From Sneathia sanguinegens (GTDB lineage: Bacteria > Fusobacteriota > Fusobacteriia > Fusobacteriales > Leptotrichiaceae), in the NCBI RefSeq assembly GCF_001517935.1, contig NZ_LOQF01000001.1, positions 62,001 to 126,000 on the forward strand: 64,000 bases of DNA, read 5' to 3'. Position numbers and translations under genes: made by a program. Of the stretch, positions 18,786 to 28,127 are shown one piece after another. A model generated the notes under the pieces. It was not told where the DNA came from. It searched no databases and saw only the letters and a list, made by a program, of their open reading frames with translations. The first letter of the stretch is position 1, and the number at the start of each line of letters is the position of its first letter.

Positions 18786-19882
18786 TATTTCCCTCCCTTT
18801 ATATTAGCCATTTTTAAATTTGAAAAGCTTGTTTTAATAATATATGAATCTCCTACTTTTGGTTGCATTAGTATATTTCCATCTTGTAAAAAAGTCATTG
18901 TAGGAGCACCATCTGTATAATGCCAACATTTAACAAAGTGATTTTTTGTAACTTCAACTAAAGGTGGTTTTCTTTCATAATCAATTTTTAATGAAAATTC
19001 AGATCTTGCTGCAAAAGGATCACCTTTAGGTGGATTTAATAAATCTGGTGGAGTACCATTTATTGAAAATAGTTCGGTACTTGAATCAGTATCTAATCTA
19101 GGTAAAGATTTTAATAAGCCCCAAGTATATGAGTGTAAAGGATTATTAAATAGGTCTTCAACACTAGCTTCTTCTAATTTTTCACCAGCATACATAACAA
19201 TTACCTTATCAGCAGTTTCAGCTACAACTCCCAAATCATGTGTTATTAGTATAACAGCTATATTTAATGATTTTTTAAGTTCATTAATTAAGTCTAATAT
19301 TTGAGCTTGTATAGTGACATCTAGTGCTGTTGTAGGTTCGTCACAAATAAGTAAATCAGGTTCACAAGCAAGAGCTATAGCAATTACGACTCTTTGTCTC
19401 ATACCTCCAGAAAATTGGTGAGGATATTGATCAAATCTTTCTTCAGGTTTAGGTATTCCAACCTTTCTTAACATTTCAATAGCTAATTTCTTTGCTTCTG
19501 CTTTTGATACTTTTTTATGTATTAAGATACCTTCCATTATTTGTTTACCAATTTTTATAACGGGATTTAAAGAAGTCATAGGATCTTGAAATATCATTCC
19601 TATTCTTCCACCACGATATTTTCTCATTTCTTTTGAGTTTAATTTTAATAAATCAACACCATCAAAAATAATTTGCCCATTTTTAATTTCACAGGGTGGA
19701 GTTGGAAGCAATCTCATTATTGTTTGTACAGTGACAGATTTTCCACTACCAGATTCTCCAACTATTGCAAGTGTTTCACCTCTTTTAACAGAAAAGCTAA
19801 TATCTCTTAATGCTTTTACTTCACCAGCATAGGTGTTGAATGACACACTTAAATTTTTAACTTCTAAAATATTTTCTTCCAT
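18785..19882 (-). CDS. oppD: Oligopeptide ABC transporter ATPase OppD
   Basis: Second ATPase of the importer, 365 residues. Walker [11 protein letters not shown] near residue 40, [14 protein letters not shown], signature [15 protein letters not shown], Walker [13 protein letters not shown], and H-loop [10 protein letters not shown] are all intact. The C-terminal oligopeptide-transporter extension ([18 protein letters not shown]) is present. After it comes an extra tail of about 35 residues that I do not see in typical OppD and whose role is unknown. Confidence 0.95.
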   Translation of the reverse strand: MEENILEVKNLSVSFNTYAGEVKALRDISFSVKRGETLAIVGESGSGKSVTVQTIMRLLPTPPCEIKNGQIIFDGVDLLKLNSKEMRKYRGGRIGMIFQDPMTSLNPVIKIGKQIMEGILIHKKVSKAEAKKLAIEMLRKVGIPKPEERFDQYPHQFSGGMRQRVVIAIALACEPDLLICDEPTTALDVTIQAQILDLINELKKSLNIAVILITHDLGVVAETADKVIVMYAGEKLEEASVEDLFNNPLHSYTWGLLKSLPRLDTDSSTELFSINGTPPDLLNPPKGDPFAARSEFSLKIDYERKPPLVEVTKNHFVKCWHYTDGAPTMTFLQDGNILMQPKVGDSYIIKTSFSNLKMANIKGGK

Positions 19883-19893
19883 TTTGTTCCTTT

Positions 19894-20844
19894 CTAATCT
19901 CTAAGTTTTGGATTCAAAGCATCACTTAAGGCATCACCAATAATATTAAAAGATAAAGTAATTAGTGATATTGCAACTGAAGGTATTAAGAATAAGTAAA
20001 CATGTGAATTTATTTCTTTAAAACCATCTGCGGCAAGATTACCTAGTGAAGCCTGAGGTATTGGGACTCCTAAACCAATGAAACTTAAGAAAGCTTCAGA
20101 GAAAATTATTGAGGGTATATCCATTGTTAATTTTACTATAATAACACTTAGAGTATTGGGTATTAGATGTTTAAACATTATTCTTGTAAAACTTGCACCT
20201 AGTGCAGTTGAAGCCATAACATATTCATTTTCTTTTAATTTTAATACTTCACCTCTAACAAGTAGGGCATAACCTAGCCATCTTGTTAGTGAAAGAGCAA
20301 TTACAATAGTTTTAACACTATTTCCCATAACTACCATTAAAAGTATTATATATATCATTGAAGGTACAGCAATTACAATTTCTATAAATCTTACCATCAA
20401 CATATCAATTATTCCACCAAAATATGCAGCTATTGAACCATAAATTGTACCTATAACTACACAAACAGTGGCAACTATAATAGCAAGCTCCATAGATACT
20501 CTAATACCTTGAGATATACGAGCAAATAAGTCACGACCTAAAGTATCTGTTCCAAGATAATGACCTAGTGAAAAACCTTTAAAAGGTGTTAAAAATCTTA
20601 ATTTTGTATTTTGTTCAAAATATGAATATTTTGTAATTTGTTGTCCAAATATAGCTAGAAAAAGTACAAAGCCTAGGAAAATTAAGAATGACATTGCTAA
20701 TTTATTTTTCTTAAATCTTCTCCATGCATCTTGCCAATAAGTAAGGCTTGGTTTAGTTATTTCTTCTCTTTTATTTTTGTCAGGACCAACGAAGGTAAAA
20801 TCTTCAGGTGTAGTTTTATATTTTTCTCTATCGTATTTAACCAT
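19894..20844 (-). CDS. oppC: Oligopeptide ABC transporter permease OppC
   Basis: Inner-membrane permease of 316 residues in the BPD_transp_1 family. A hydrophilic N-terminal tail with a WRRFKKNK amphipathic segment precedes six predicted membrane helices. LGTDTLGRDLFAR near residue 97 and the cytoplasmic EAA loop (STALGASFTRIMFKHLIPN) are typical of OppC. It starts immediately after oppB, sharing one base. Confidence 0.94.
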   Translation of the reverse strand: MVKYDREKYKTTPEDFTFVGPDKNKREEITKPSLTYWQDAWRRFKKNKLAMSFLIFLGFVLFLAIFGQQITKYSYFEQNTKLRFLTPFKGFSLGHYLGTDTLGRDLFARISQGIRVSMELAIIVATVCVVIGTIYGSIAAYFGGIIDMLMVRFIEIVIAVPSMIYIILLMVVMGNSVKTIVIALSLTRWLGYALLVRGEVLKLKENEYVMASTALGASFTRIMFKHLIPNTLSVIIVKLTMDIPSIIFSEAFLSFIGLGVPIPQASLGNLAADGFKEINSHVYLFLIPSVAISLITLSFNIIGDALSDALNPKLRD

Positions 20845-21815
20845 TATTTACCTCCTTCAATTTTAATTTTAGGATCAACTAAAGCATAAACTAAATCCAT
20901 TATTATCATCATAAGGATTAAAAATGCTGCGTAGAAGATTGTAACTCCTAAAACCATAGTATAATCTCTATCTATGATACTACCTATATAGTATTTACCA
21001 AGACCTGGTATACCAAACATTGTTTCTATAACAAATGATCCTGTTAGAACTCCTGCGATAGTTGGAGATATTATTGTTATTATTGGAAGCAAGGCATTTC
21101 TAAGTGCATGTGTTAAAACTATTTTTAAAGGACTTACTCCTTTAGCTATAGCTAGTTTAATATAATCTTGTTCCATTATTTCTATCATTTTACTTCTCAT
21201 AAGTCTTGCAATTTCTGCTACTATGAATAAGCCTAAGGCAATGACTGGTAATATTTTTTTAGCGGGGCTATCCCAACCAGTTAATAGAATTCTACCTAAG
21301 GGTAAATGTAATTTGTTTATTAAAATTTCTTTATGAATATTTACTGCATATAATTGTAATAAACCAGCTATTATAAAGCTAGGTACGGAAATACCAATTA
21401 CAGCAATTATCATTGAAAATCTATCTATTAATTTATTTCTAAATAAGGCTGAAAAAATACCTAAAGGTATACCTACAATTAGTCCAAATAAGATAGCTCT
21501 TAATCCTAAATCAGCTGATACAGGAAAACTATTTTTTATAACGGAATTAACACTTCTTCCTCTTTCTTTCATTGATAAACCTAAATCACCCTTGCTTAAT
21601 TGTTTTAAATAAGTTAAATATTGAATAGATAAAGGTTTATCTAAATCATATTTAGCCATTAAATTAGCTTTAATTTGTGGCGGAATCGCTTTCTCCCCTT
21701 GAAAAGGATCCCCTGGCAATTGATGTAATAGTACAAATGTAATACTAATTATTAAAAGTAAAGTAACAAAGCTTGCCAAAATTCTTTTAATTATGAATTT
21801 AGAAATATTCTTCAT
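20844..21815 (-). CDS. oppB: Oligopeptide ABC transporter permease OppB
   Basis: First gene of the opp unit: a 323-residue inner-membrane permease with six predicted helices. The first helix is at the N-terminus, followed by LHQLPGDPF, and the EAA loop is AIAKGVSPLKIVLTHALRNALLP. Its SD (AAAGGAT) and a good promoter lie just upstream. Confidence 0.94.
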   Translation of the reverse strand: MKNISKFIIKRILASFVTLLLIISITFVLLHQLPGDPFQGEKAIPPQIKANLMAKYDLDKPLSIQYLTYLKQLSKGDLGLSMKERGRSVNSVIKNSFPVSADLGLRAILFGLIVGIPLGIFSALFRNKLIDRFSMIIAVIGISVPSFIIAGLLQLYAVNIHKEILINKLHLPLGRILLTGWDSPAKKILPVIALGLFIVAEIARLMRSKMIEIMEQDYIKLAIAKGVSPLKIVLTHALRNALLPIITIISPTIAGVLTGSFVIETMFGIPGLGKYYIGSIIDRDYTMVLGVTIFYAAFLILMMIIMDLVYALVDPKIKIEGGK

Positions 21816-21863
21816 TTTTATCCTTTCTATTGCTATGCAATTTATATGTATGAAATATAGTTT

Positions 21864-21892
21864 ATTATATATTAATTGATATTTTAAGACAA
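21864..21892 (-). promoter_or_regulatory. oppB: Promoter of the opp operon
   Basis: On the minus strand TTGTCT (21887-21892) and TATAAT (21864-21869) are separated by 17 bases, with a predicted start about 40 bases before the oppB ATG. Confidence 0.6.
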
Positions 21893-22075
21893 TAAGGTAA
21901 AAAAGTGAAAAAATAAAAAAAAATAAAAATATATTTTACAATATATATACAAAATAGAGTTAAGTAAATAAAAATGGAAAGAGTTAGGTATATTTTTTTA
22001 TTTAAGTATAAATAAAATTAATGCTTCTATAAATATTTTGAATAAATATTTAATATAGTTAAAAAAGTAAAATAT
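21893..22075. other. AT-rich spacer between two minus-strand units
   Basis: Together with the opp promoter this forms the largest gap of the window (21816-22097). It is almost wholly A and T with homopolymer A runs. I see no open reading frame of useful length, no RNA gene and no clear inverted repeat apart from the terminator at its right end. Confidence 0.6.
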
Positions 22076-22099
22076 AAAAAAAAAGAGCTTACACTCTTT
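22076..22099 (-). terminator. Terminator after the DUF1439-like gene
   Basis: On the minus strand AAAGAG/CTCTTT closes a six-base loop and is followed by a run of T residues. A longer GCTTACAC/GTGTAAGC pairing overlaps it. The stem includes the stop codon of the 22098 gene. Confidence 0.7.
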
Positions 22100-22595
22100 A
22101 AAATTCAATGTGTAAGCCGTCATTTTCTATAAGAATATTTTTAATAGGTAATAAGTTGGTTAACTTATTCTCCTTAGTATTATAAATACTTTTGCTTTCT
22201 GCCATTTTATACATAGCTTGAACTAAGGTATTAGTTGCAAATTTCTCTGTTGGTACATAGGTTTCACCACGATCTGTTAATTCAATAAGTTTTACATTAC
22301 TTAAATATATATCAGAGGTATTATTATCAAATCTAATATCTGATTCAAAAAGCATAGTTCCAGAAAAATCTTTGAATAAAGTATCAATAACATAGTCTGT
22401 TTTTATTAAAAACTTGTTATTATATATAGCTAGACTAGGATTAGATATAGTTAATTTACCTCCCAATTTTTCTTTTTCTATTGGAAAAATTTTTGAAATT
22501 CCTGAATAAACAACAGAAATGGGTACTTTAACTGTTGAAGATAAAGAAATTATTGGTAAAAATAAAAAAACTAATAGTATTTTTTTAATTTTCAT
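22098..22595 (-). CDS. Exported protein resembling DUF1439 (YceB-like)
   Basis: A 165-residue protein with an N-terminal signal peptide (about 19 residues, cleavage near SLS-STV) and no lipobox cysteine, so it is probably periplasmic. The alternating pattern KLGGKLTISNPSLAIYNNK, DFSGTMLFESDIRFD and the ending LLPIKNILIENDGLHIEF recall the DUF1439/YceB family of E. coli. This is pattern resemblance only. An SD (AAGGAGG) precedes the ATG. It lies downstream of the HXXEE gene but has native-looking composition. Confidence 0.5.
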   Translation of the reverse strand: MKIKKILLVFLFLPIISLSSTVKVPISVVYSGISKIFPIEKEKLGGKLTISNPSLAIYNNKFLIKTDYVIDTLFKDFSGTMLFESDIRFDNNTSDIYLSNVKLIELTDRGETYVPTEKFATNTLVQAMYKMAESKSIYNTKENKLTNLLPIKNILIENDGLHIEF

Positions 22596-22632
22596 TTTTT
22601 AACCTCCTTGAAAATTTGCGATTTGTTAGTAA

Positions 22633-23154
22633 TTAAATTTCCCACTTCTTGATAAAAGTTTCAAACGATTTCATACATCTATGCAAAACAGCCACCATTA
22701 AGAGCATCAAAATAGCGCCTACTACACAACTAATCCATAATTGAGCTGTGGTAAAAGAAAGTAATTTATTTGAAACCCAAAGGATATAAAAGCATAACGG
22801 AATGAACGGGATTGCGGTGACCGCTCCGGGTACATAGCCATTAAATTGTAACGCCAACATACAATGCACAATCAGGTGAATGGTAAATCCAAAAAATAAT
22901 CCCATCCACAAAAAGTACCAATCAAAGATACAAGCAGAGAGGGATAAAGCTGAAATAATTAAAAATTCAATCAATACACCAATGGAAAATGACGGTGTGC
23001 TTCCCAAATCGGCAAATGGAATCTTCTTCATTTTTGTTGTTTGTATTTTTCTTTTATATTTCCGTTTCCATGCCTCCACAAAAATAATCTCCTCGAAGTC
23101 ATGTAGCATAAAAATAACCGGGAACAGCCAAACAATCGTATTTATTGTATTCAT
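22633..23154 (-). CDS. HXXEE-domain membrane protein, probably acquired
   Basis: A 173-residue integral membrane protein with four or five hydrophobic helices. The motif HDFEE in the first helix (residues 18-22, MLHDFEEIIF) defines the HXXEE family, whose biochemical role is unknown. Base composition is visibly different from its surroundings: roughly 40% GC by eye, with codons such as ccg, gcg and gcc that are rare elsewhere in the window. This points to recent transfer, probably from a Firmicute. A palindrome overlaps its promoter region. Family members often sit near TetR-type regulators, but none is present here. Confidence 0.8.
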   Translation of the reverse strand: MNTINTIVWLFPVIFMLHDFEEIIFVEAWKRKYKRKIQTTKMKKIPFADLGSTPSFSIGVLIEFLIISALSLSACIFDWYFLWMGLFFGFTIHLIVHCMLALQFNGYVPGAVTAIPFIPLCFYILWVSNKLLSFTTAQLWISCVVGAILMLLMVAVLHRCMKSFETFIKKWEI

Positions 23155-23181
23155 AAAATTGAACCTCCTTTATCTGTCTGG

Positions 23182-23204
23182 TACTGTAAAGTATACAGCA
23201 CCTT
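23182..23204 (-). promoter_or_regulatory. Palindromic operator over the HXXEE promoter
   Basis: GGTACTGTA-AAGTA-TACAGCACC is an inverted repeat with nine-base arms and one mismatch. On the minus strand it contains TATACT (23192-23197), a good -10 box for the HXXEE gene that starts about 40 bases downstream. A repressor bound here would block transcription. The -35 region is weak. Confidence 0.5.
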
Positions 23205-23316
23205 CTTTATTTATATAATTTAATTTATATATTTTTTTTATTTGCTAATTTTTAAGTGTATTTTCATATGTTTTTTCATTCATTACTTTCCATTGCCTGT
23301 ATTATAACACATACTT

Positions 23317-23341
23317 GCATATATGTGAAAAATATGCAAAA
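23317..23341. promoter_or_regulatory. Perfect inverted repeat upstream of the OsmC-like gene
   Basis: TTGCATAT and ATATGCAA, eight-base perfect arms nine bases apart, end about ten bases before the SD of the OsmC-like gene. A TATAAC box (23305-23310) lies just upstream, so the repeat would sit at the start of the transcript, as an operator or leader hairpin. Confidence 0.4.
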
Positions 23342-23363
23342 ATATAATCGGAGGTTGATTTTT

Positions 23364-23720
23364 ATGTATAAAGTAAAAGGAATTACAAAAAAAGATTTTG
23401 TTGTTAAAGCAAATACTGAAGATTTTTCATATTTGTTGGATAAGGATAAATTCTTTGGAACAACACCAGTTGGCTATGTTGTAGTAGGTATGACAAGTTG
23501 TGCTTTAATGTGTGTTAGAGGATATTATCTAAAACAAAAATTAGCTAATATATATGTAGAAGCTGATGTAGTATATGATGGGAAATTTGTATTAAATATT
23601 AAAGTAGATAAAAAACTTGTAGAAGGTGAAAAAGAAGAAATTGTAGAATATATAAAGAAATATTGTACTGTATCAAAAATGTTAGCTACGGAGATAGAAT
23701 ATAATATCGAAGGAAAATAA
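23364..23720 (+). CDS. OsmC-like protein
   Basis: A short (118-residue) protein resembling the OsmC/Ohr thiol-peroxidase fold. One conserved cysteine region is TSCALMCVRGYYLKQK near residue 50 and the second is YIKKYCTVSKML near residue 100, matching the family's C-P-V-H..L pattern. Ohr and OsmC reduce organic hydroperoxides through these cysteines, but many short family members have no proven activity. An upstream in-frame Met at 23256 exists, but the SD (GGAGG) eight to nine bases before ATG 23364 and the lack of homology-like sequence upstream favour the later start. It is two bases from uvrC. Confidence 0.7.
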   Translation: MYKVKGITKKDFVVKANTEDFSYLLDKDKFFGTTPVGYVVVGMTSCALMCVRGYYLKQKLANIYVEADVVYDGKFVLNIKVDKKLVEGEKEEIVEYIKKYCTVSKMLATEIEYNIEGK

Positions 23721-23721
23721 A

Positions 23722-25467
23722 ATGGATATTAAAAAAATTAATATCCCATTAAATCCCGGTGTATATTTAATGAAGGATATTGAAGGAAAGATAATATATA
23801 TAGGTAAAGCAAAAAATTTGAAAAATAGAGTTAGTTCATATTTCGTTGGTGCACATAATATAAAAACAATGGAATTAGTTAAAAACATAGAAAGTATAGA
23901 TTTTTTTATATGTACCTCAGAAGTAGAAGCCTTTATATTAGAAAATAATTTAATAAAAAAACATAAACCAAAATATAATATCTTATTAAAAGATCAAAAG
24001 ACTTATCCATATATTAAAATAACAAAGGAAGAGTATCCAAGAATATTGGTAGTTAGAAAGGTAACAGATGATGCCTATTATTTTGGACCTTTTCCTAATG
24101 TTAATATGAAGGAAGTAGTTAATAATATAATGAAGGTATTTAAGATAAGAGATTGTAAGATAGATATGAGAAAAAATACAAAGGTCTGCCTTAAATATTA
24201 TATGAAATTATGCAATGGACCTTGTTATTATAAGCTACCAGAAATTAAAGAAGAGTATCTAGAAAATGTTAAACATCTCTTAGATTTTTTAGAAAATAAA
24301 GATATAGAGGTTTTAAAATATTTAGAAAAAAGAATGGAAACTTTTAGTCAAAATTTGGAATATGAAAGAGCTATTATAGAAAGAGAAAGAATAAAATCTT
24401 TGAAAAAATTATTGTCATATCAAATAACAGAAACTAATACAAAAAATGATGAAGATATTTTCTCTATTAAAAAAAATAAAGATGATATATTTATTTGTGT
24501 TTTAAGTATTAGAGCTGGAAAATTAATAGCAAAAGATTCGAAGCGAATTGATAATATGATAGATAATGATATAATTGACAGTATTATTCCACAATATTAC
24601 GATAAAAAATTATTACCTAGTAAAATAGTACTTTCTTCTAATTTTGAGGATAAAAAGGAAGTTTTGAGTGCTTGGTTTAAAGAAGAAAAGAAAAAAAATG
24701 TTAAAATAGTTTTTCCAAAAAGGGGTAGGCTTGCAAAACTTTTAAATTTGGCTGAGGTAAATTTGATTAATGAACAAGAAAGATACTATAATGAAAAGCA
24801 AAATCTAACGAAAGACTTAGAGGAATTAAAAAAATTATTAAATTTGGATAAATATCCTAGATTTATAGAATGTTATGATATGTCTAATATACAAGGAAGC
24901 GATAATGTTGGCGTTGGAGTAGCTTTTATTAATGGAAAAAGAGCTACAAAACTTTATAGAAAATATAAAATAAAGACTGTAGTTGGGGCAAATGATTATG
25001 ATTCTATGAAAGAAGTAATTCTAAGAAGAATGGAACATAATCCATATCCAGACTTAATTTTATTAGATGGCGGTAAAGCACATGTTAGTGTAATAAAAAG
25101 GGCTTTGAAAGAAAATGATATAGATCTTCCTGTCTTTGGAATGTATAAGGATGATCATCATAAAACTTATGGTATTTGTGATGAAAAAAAAGTGTTTGAT
25201 TTACAAAGTAAAGAAGAATTATTTAAATTAATTACTAGATTTCAAGACGAAGTTCATAGATTTGCTATAAACTATCATAAAGTTTTAAGAGAGAAAAGAG
25301 TGCTTCATAGTAAATTAGATGAAATAAAGGGAATAGGAAAAAAGAGAAAAAAAGAACTATTAGAAAAATTTGGTACTGTAAAGGCAGTTTTAGAAGCTGA
25401 TTTAGAAGAATTAGAAAAGATTTTACCCAAAAATATTGCAAAAGAAATAAATAAAATAAATGATTGA
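23722..25467 (+). CDS. uvrC: UvrC, excinuclease ABC subunit C
   Basis: Makes both incisions during nucleotide excision repair. It is 581 residues, with the N-terminal GIY-YIG nuclease (PGVYLM and IIYIGKAKNLKNRVSSYF), a UVR domain near 195-235, the RNase H-like nuclease region (ECYDMSNIQGSDNVG and LILLDGGKAHV), and a C-terminal helix-hairpin-helix pair (LDEIKGIGKKRKKELLEKFG). It follows the OsmC-like gene closely, suggesting co-transcription. Confidence 0.96.
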   Translation: MDIKKINIPLNPGVYLMKDIEGKIIYIGKAKNLKNRVSSYFVGAHNIKTMELVKNIESIDFFICTSEVEAFILENNLIKKHKPKYNILLKDQKTYPYIKITKEEYPRILVVRKVTDDAYYFGPFPNVNMKEVVNNIMKVFKIRDCKIDMRKNTKVCLKYYMKLCNGPCYYKLPEIKEEYLENVKHLLDFLENKDIEVLKYLEKRMETFSQNLEYERAIIERERIKSLKKLLSYQITETNTKNDEDIFSIKKNKDDIFICVLSIRAGKLIAKDSKRIDNMIDNDIIDSIIPQYYDKKLLPSKIVLSSNFEDKKEVLSAWFKEEKKKNVKIVFPKRGRLAKLLNLAEVNLINEQERYYNEKQNLTKDLEELKKLLNLDKYPRFIECYDMSNIQGSDNVGVGVAFINGKRATKLYRKYKIKTVVGANDYDSMKEVILRRMEHNPYPDLILLDGGKAHVSVIKRALKENDIDLPVFGMYKDDHHKTYGICDEKKVFDLQSKEELFKLITRFQDEVHRFAINYHKVLREKRVLHSKLDEIKGIGKKRKKELLEKFGTVKAVLEADLEELEKILPKNIAKEINKIND

Positions 25468-25473
25468 TTATGG

Positions 25474-25501
25474 TTGTTTTTTATGAAAAAATGGGTATAA
25501 T
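25474..25501 (+). promoter_or_regulatory. Promoter of the nucleoside import and salvage block
   Basis: TTGTTT (25474-25479), 16-base spacer, TATAAT (25496-25501). The predicted start near 25508 leaves a usable leader only if translation begins at the ATG at 25534. Confidence 0.65.
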
Positions 25502-25533
25502 AATAGGAGTAAATGATGGGAGGATCAGAAATA

Positions 25534-27051
25534 ATGAGTGACTATATTTTGGAAATGAGAAATATACGAAAAGAATTTTTTGGCGGTAAAATAGTCGCAA
25601 ATGATGATATAAACCTTAAAATTCGTCAAGGCGAAATACATGCCATTGTTGGAGAAAATGGTGCAGGTAAATCAACTTTGATGAAAATATTAAATGGCTT
25701 GTATGATTTGACATCAGGTGAAATATTCTACAAGGGTAAAAAAGTAGATATTGCAACACCTACAATAGCAGCTCATTTGGGCATAGGTATGGTATATCAA
25801 CATTTTATGTTAGTTGAAACCTTAACAGTTGCAGAAAATATGGTTTTAGGATTTGAACCTAAAAAAGCTGGAATATTTTTTGATTTAGATAGAGCAAGAA
25901 AAAAAGTAAAGGAAGTTTCAGAAAGATATGGTTTAAATATTGACCCAGATGCAAAAGTTGGAGATTTATCAGTAGGTATACAACAAAGAGTAGAAATACT
26001 TAAAATCTTATTCAAAGGAGCAGAATTATTAGTTTTTGATGAACCTAGTGCAGTTTTGACACCACAAGAAGTAATAGAACTATATGGAATTATGAGAAAT
26101 TTAATAAAAGAAGGTAAAACTATTATTTTTATAACTCATAAATTACAAGAAGTTTTAGATTTGTCAGATAATATTACTGTTATAAGAAGAGGAAAAGATG
26201 TTGGTGAACTTAAAACAAGTGAAGCAACAAAAGAAACTATAGCTAATATGATGGTTGGAAGACAAGTACTATTTAATATTAAAAAAGAAGAAGTTAAAAT
26301 AGGTGATACTTTAGTAAAAGTAGAAAATCTTAGAGCAAAAAATGATTTAGGTATTGAAAAAGTTAAGGGTATTAGCTTTGAAATAAGAGAAGGTGAAGTT
26401 TTTGGAATTGCCGGAGTTGAAGGTAATGGACAAACAGAGTTAATTGAAGTTTTGGCAGGACTTAGAAAGGCTTTGTCAGGATCATATACAATAGATGGAG
26501 TAAGTGCAGTAAATAAATCACCTAAATTTATAAGACATAATGGGCTAGCACATATACCTGAAGATAGACATAAAAGAGCAACAATAGATGAATTTACAGT
26601 TAAAGAAAATTTAATTTTAGGAGTTTTAGATCCTTATGTAAATTGTGGAATTTTAAATCAAAGTAAAATTGATAGCAAGGTAAACGAATATATTAAAACT
26701 TTTGATATAAGACCAACAGATCCTAATGTAATATATGGTGGTCTATCAGGTGGAAATCAACAAAAAGTAGTTGTAGCAAGAGAACTTGAAAAAGAAAATA
26801 AATTTATAATAGCAGCTCAACCAACAAGAGGGGTTGATATAGGAGCTATTGAAATGATACATAATACTATTTTACATGAAAGAACAAAGGGTAAAGCTAT
26901 TTTAGTTGTTTCAGCTGAATTATCAGAAATTATGGCTTTAAGTGATAGAATAGGAGTTATGTATTCAGGAGAAATTATAGGTGTTCTAAATAGAGAAGAT
27001 GCTACAATTGAAAAGCTAGGAATACTTATGGCAGGAGGAAAAATTCAATGA
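25534..27051 (+). CDS. Nucleoside ABC importer, double ATPase subunit
   Basis: About 505 residues with two fused ABC domains, as in the BMP/PnrA-type nucleoside importers (YufO-like) and ribose-type RbsA. The first domain has GENGAGKSTLMK near residue 38, YQHFMLVE, LSVGIQQRVEILK and VFDEPSAVLTP. The second has the degenerate GVEGNGQTE, YGGLSGGNQQKVVVARE and AAQPTRGVDIGA. Met codons at 25513 and 25516 are in frame, but the predicted transcript starts near 25508, and GGGAGG at about 25518-25523 serves the ATG at 25534. Confidence 0.92.
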   Translation: MSDYILEMRNIRKEFFGGKIVANDDINLKIRQGEIHAIVGENGAGKSTLMKILNGLYDLTSGEIFYKGKKVDIATPTIAAHLGIGMVYQHFMLVETLTVAENMVLGFEPKKAGIFFDLDRARKKVKEVSERYGLNIDPDAKVGDLSVGIQQRVEILKILFKGAELLVFDEPSAVLTPQEVIELYGIMRNLIKEGKTIIFITHKLQEVLDLSDNITVIRRGKDVGELKTSEATKETIANMMVGRQVLFNIKKEEVKIGDTLVKVENLRAKNDLGIEKVKGISFEIREGEVFGIAGVEGNGQTELIEVLAGLRKALSGSYTIDGVSAVNKSPKFIRHNGLAHIPEDRHKRATIDEFTVKENLILGVLDPYVNCGILNQSKIDSKVNEYIKTFDIRPTDPNVIYGGLSGGNQQKVVVARELEKENKFIIAAQPTRGVDIGAIEMIHNTILHERTKGKAILVVSAELSEIMALSDRIGVMYSGEIIGVLNREDATIEKLGILMAGGKIQ

Positions 27052-28127
27052 ATAAAAAAATAAATAATATGATATATTCATTACTTCCATCACTATTAGC
27101 AGTATTGGTAGCCTTGATTATAGGTGCTATGATTATAATTGCAAGAGGGGTCAATCCTTTGGTAGCATATGGAAGTATGATAAAAGCAGCTTTTTATCAA
27201 ACATCAAGAGTATTTAAATTTAATGGGTTAGCTAAGACATTAGTTTATGCAACACCACTATTATTCTCATCTTTGGCAGTTCTATTTTCATTCAAAGGTG
27301 GAATGTTTAATATCGGTGTTCAAGGGCAAATGATGGCAGGAGGAATAGGAGCAACTTTAATAGGTTTATACTGTGGAAATATGTTTGGTAGTATGTTACT
27401 AGCTCTTATAGTTGCAGCACTTTTTGGTTTTATATGGGCAGGTATAGCAGGTTTATTAAAATCAATTTTTGGAATAAATGAAGTAATTAGTACAATAATG
27501 TTGAACTATATTATAGCGCCTTTCCAAAATTTCCTATTAACAGGGCCTATAAAAGATCCAAATTCAGGAAATACTCAATCAGCACCAATATTAGAACATG
27601 CTAGACTTACATCATTATTCGGTTTAGAAAAAATAACTAAGCAATCACTTAATATTGGTTTGTTAATAGCAGTAGCACTATGTATTTTAACTTACTATTT
27701 CTTTAAGAAAACATCATTAGGATATAAGATAAGAGCAGTGGGATATAATACAACATCAGCAGAAAATGCAGGAATAAGTCCTAAATTAATTTCATTCATA
27801 TCAATAGGAATAGCAGGTGCAATAGCAGGTCTAGGAGGAGCAGAAAGAATATTAGGAGGATCAACTTTCTATATTTATACTGATGGAATCATGGGTGATT
27901 TTGGATTTACAGGTATAGCAGTTTCACTATTAGGTAAAAATAATCCAATAGGTATTATCTTTGCTTCAATTTTCTATGCATCACTAGAAATAGGTGGTCA
28001 AACATTACAAATAGATTATAAATTAGATAAAGAAATAGTTTATATAATGCAAGCATTAATAGTTATCTTGGTAGCAGCTGAAAATCTGTTCTATTACATG
28101 TTGAAAAAGAAAGAAGGTAAGTTATGA
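27048..28127 (+). CDS. Nucleoside ABC importer permease 1 (YufP-like)
   Basis: A 359-residue inner-membrane permease of the branched-chain amino acid/ribose permease superfamily. Eight to ten predicted helices are present, with the segment FKGGMFNIGVQGQMMAGG and the motif GINEVISTIMLNYI typical of BMP-type nucleoside importers. IRAVGYNTTSAENAGIS forms the cytoplasmic coupling region. It overlaps the ATPase gene by four bases and the next permease by four bases. Confidence 0.92.
   Translation: MNKKINNMIYSLLPSLLAVLVALIIGAMIIIARGVNPLVAYGSMIKAAFYQTSRVFKFNGLAKTLVYATPLLFSSLAVLFSFKGGMFNIGVQGQMMAGGIGATLIGLYCGNMFGSMLLALIVAALFGFIWAGIAGLLKSIFGINEVISTIMLNYIIAPFQNFLLTGPIKDPNSGNTQSAPILEHARLTSLFGLEKITKQSLNIGLLIAVALCILTYYFFKKTSLGYKIRAVGYNTTSAENAGISPKLISFISIGIAGAIAGLGGAERILGGSTFYIYTDGIMGDFGFTGIAVSLLGKNNPIGIIFASIFYASLEIGGQTLQIDYKLDKEIVYIMQALIVILVAAENLFYYMLKKKEGKL

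Noticed and set aside
21893-22075. Possible replication origin or DnaA-box cluster in the AT-rich gap
   Set aside because: No TTATNCACA-type boxes and no dnaA or dnaN nearby; mnmG alone at 61447 does not mark an origin either.
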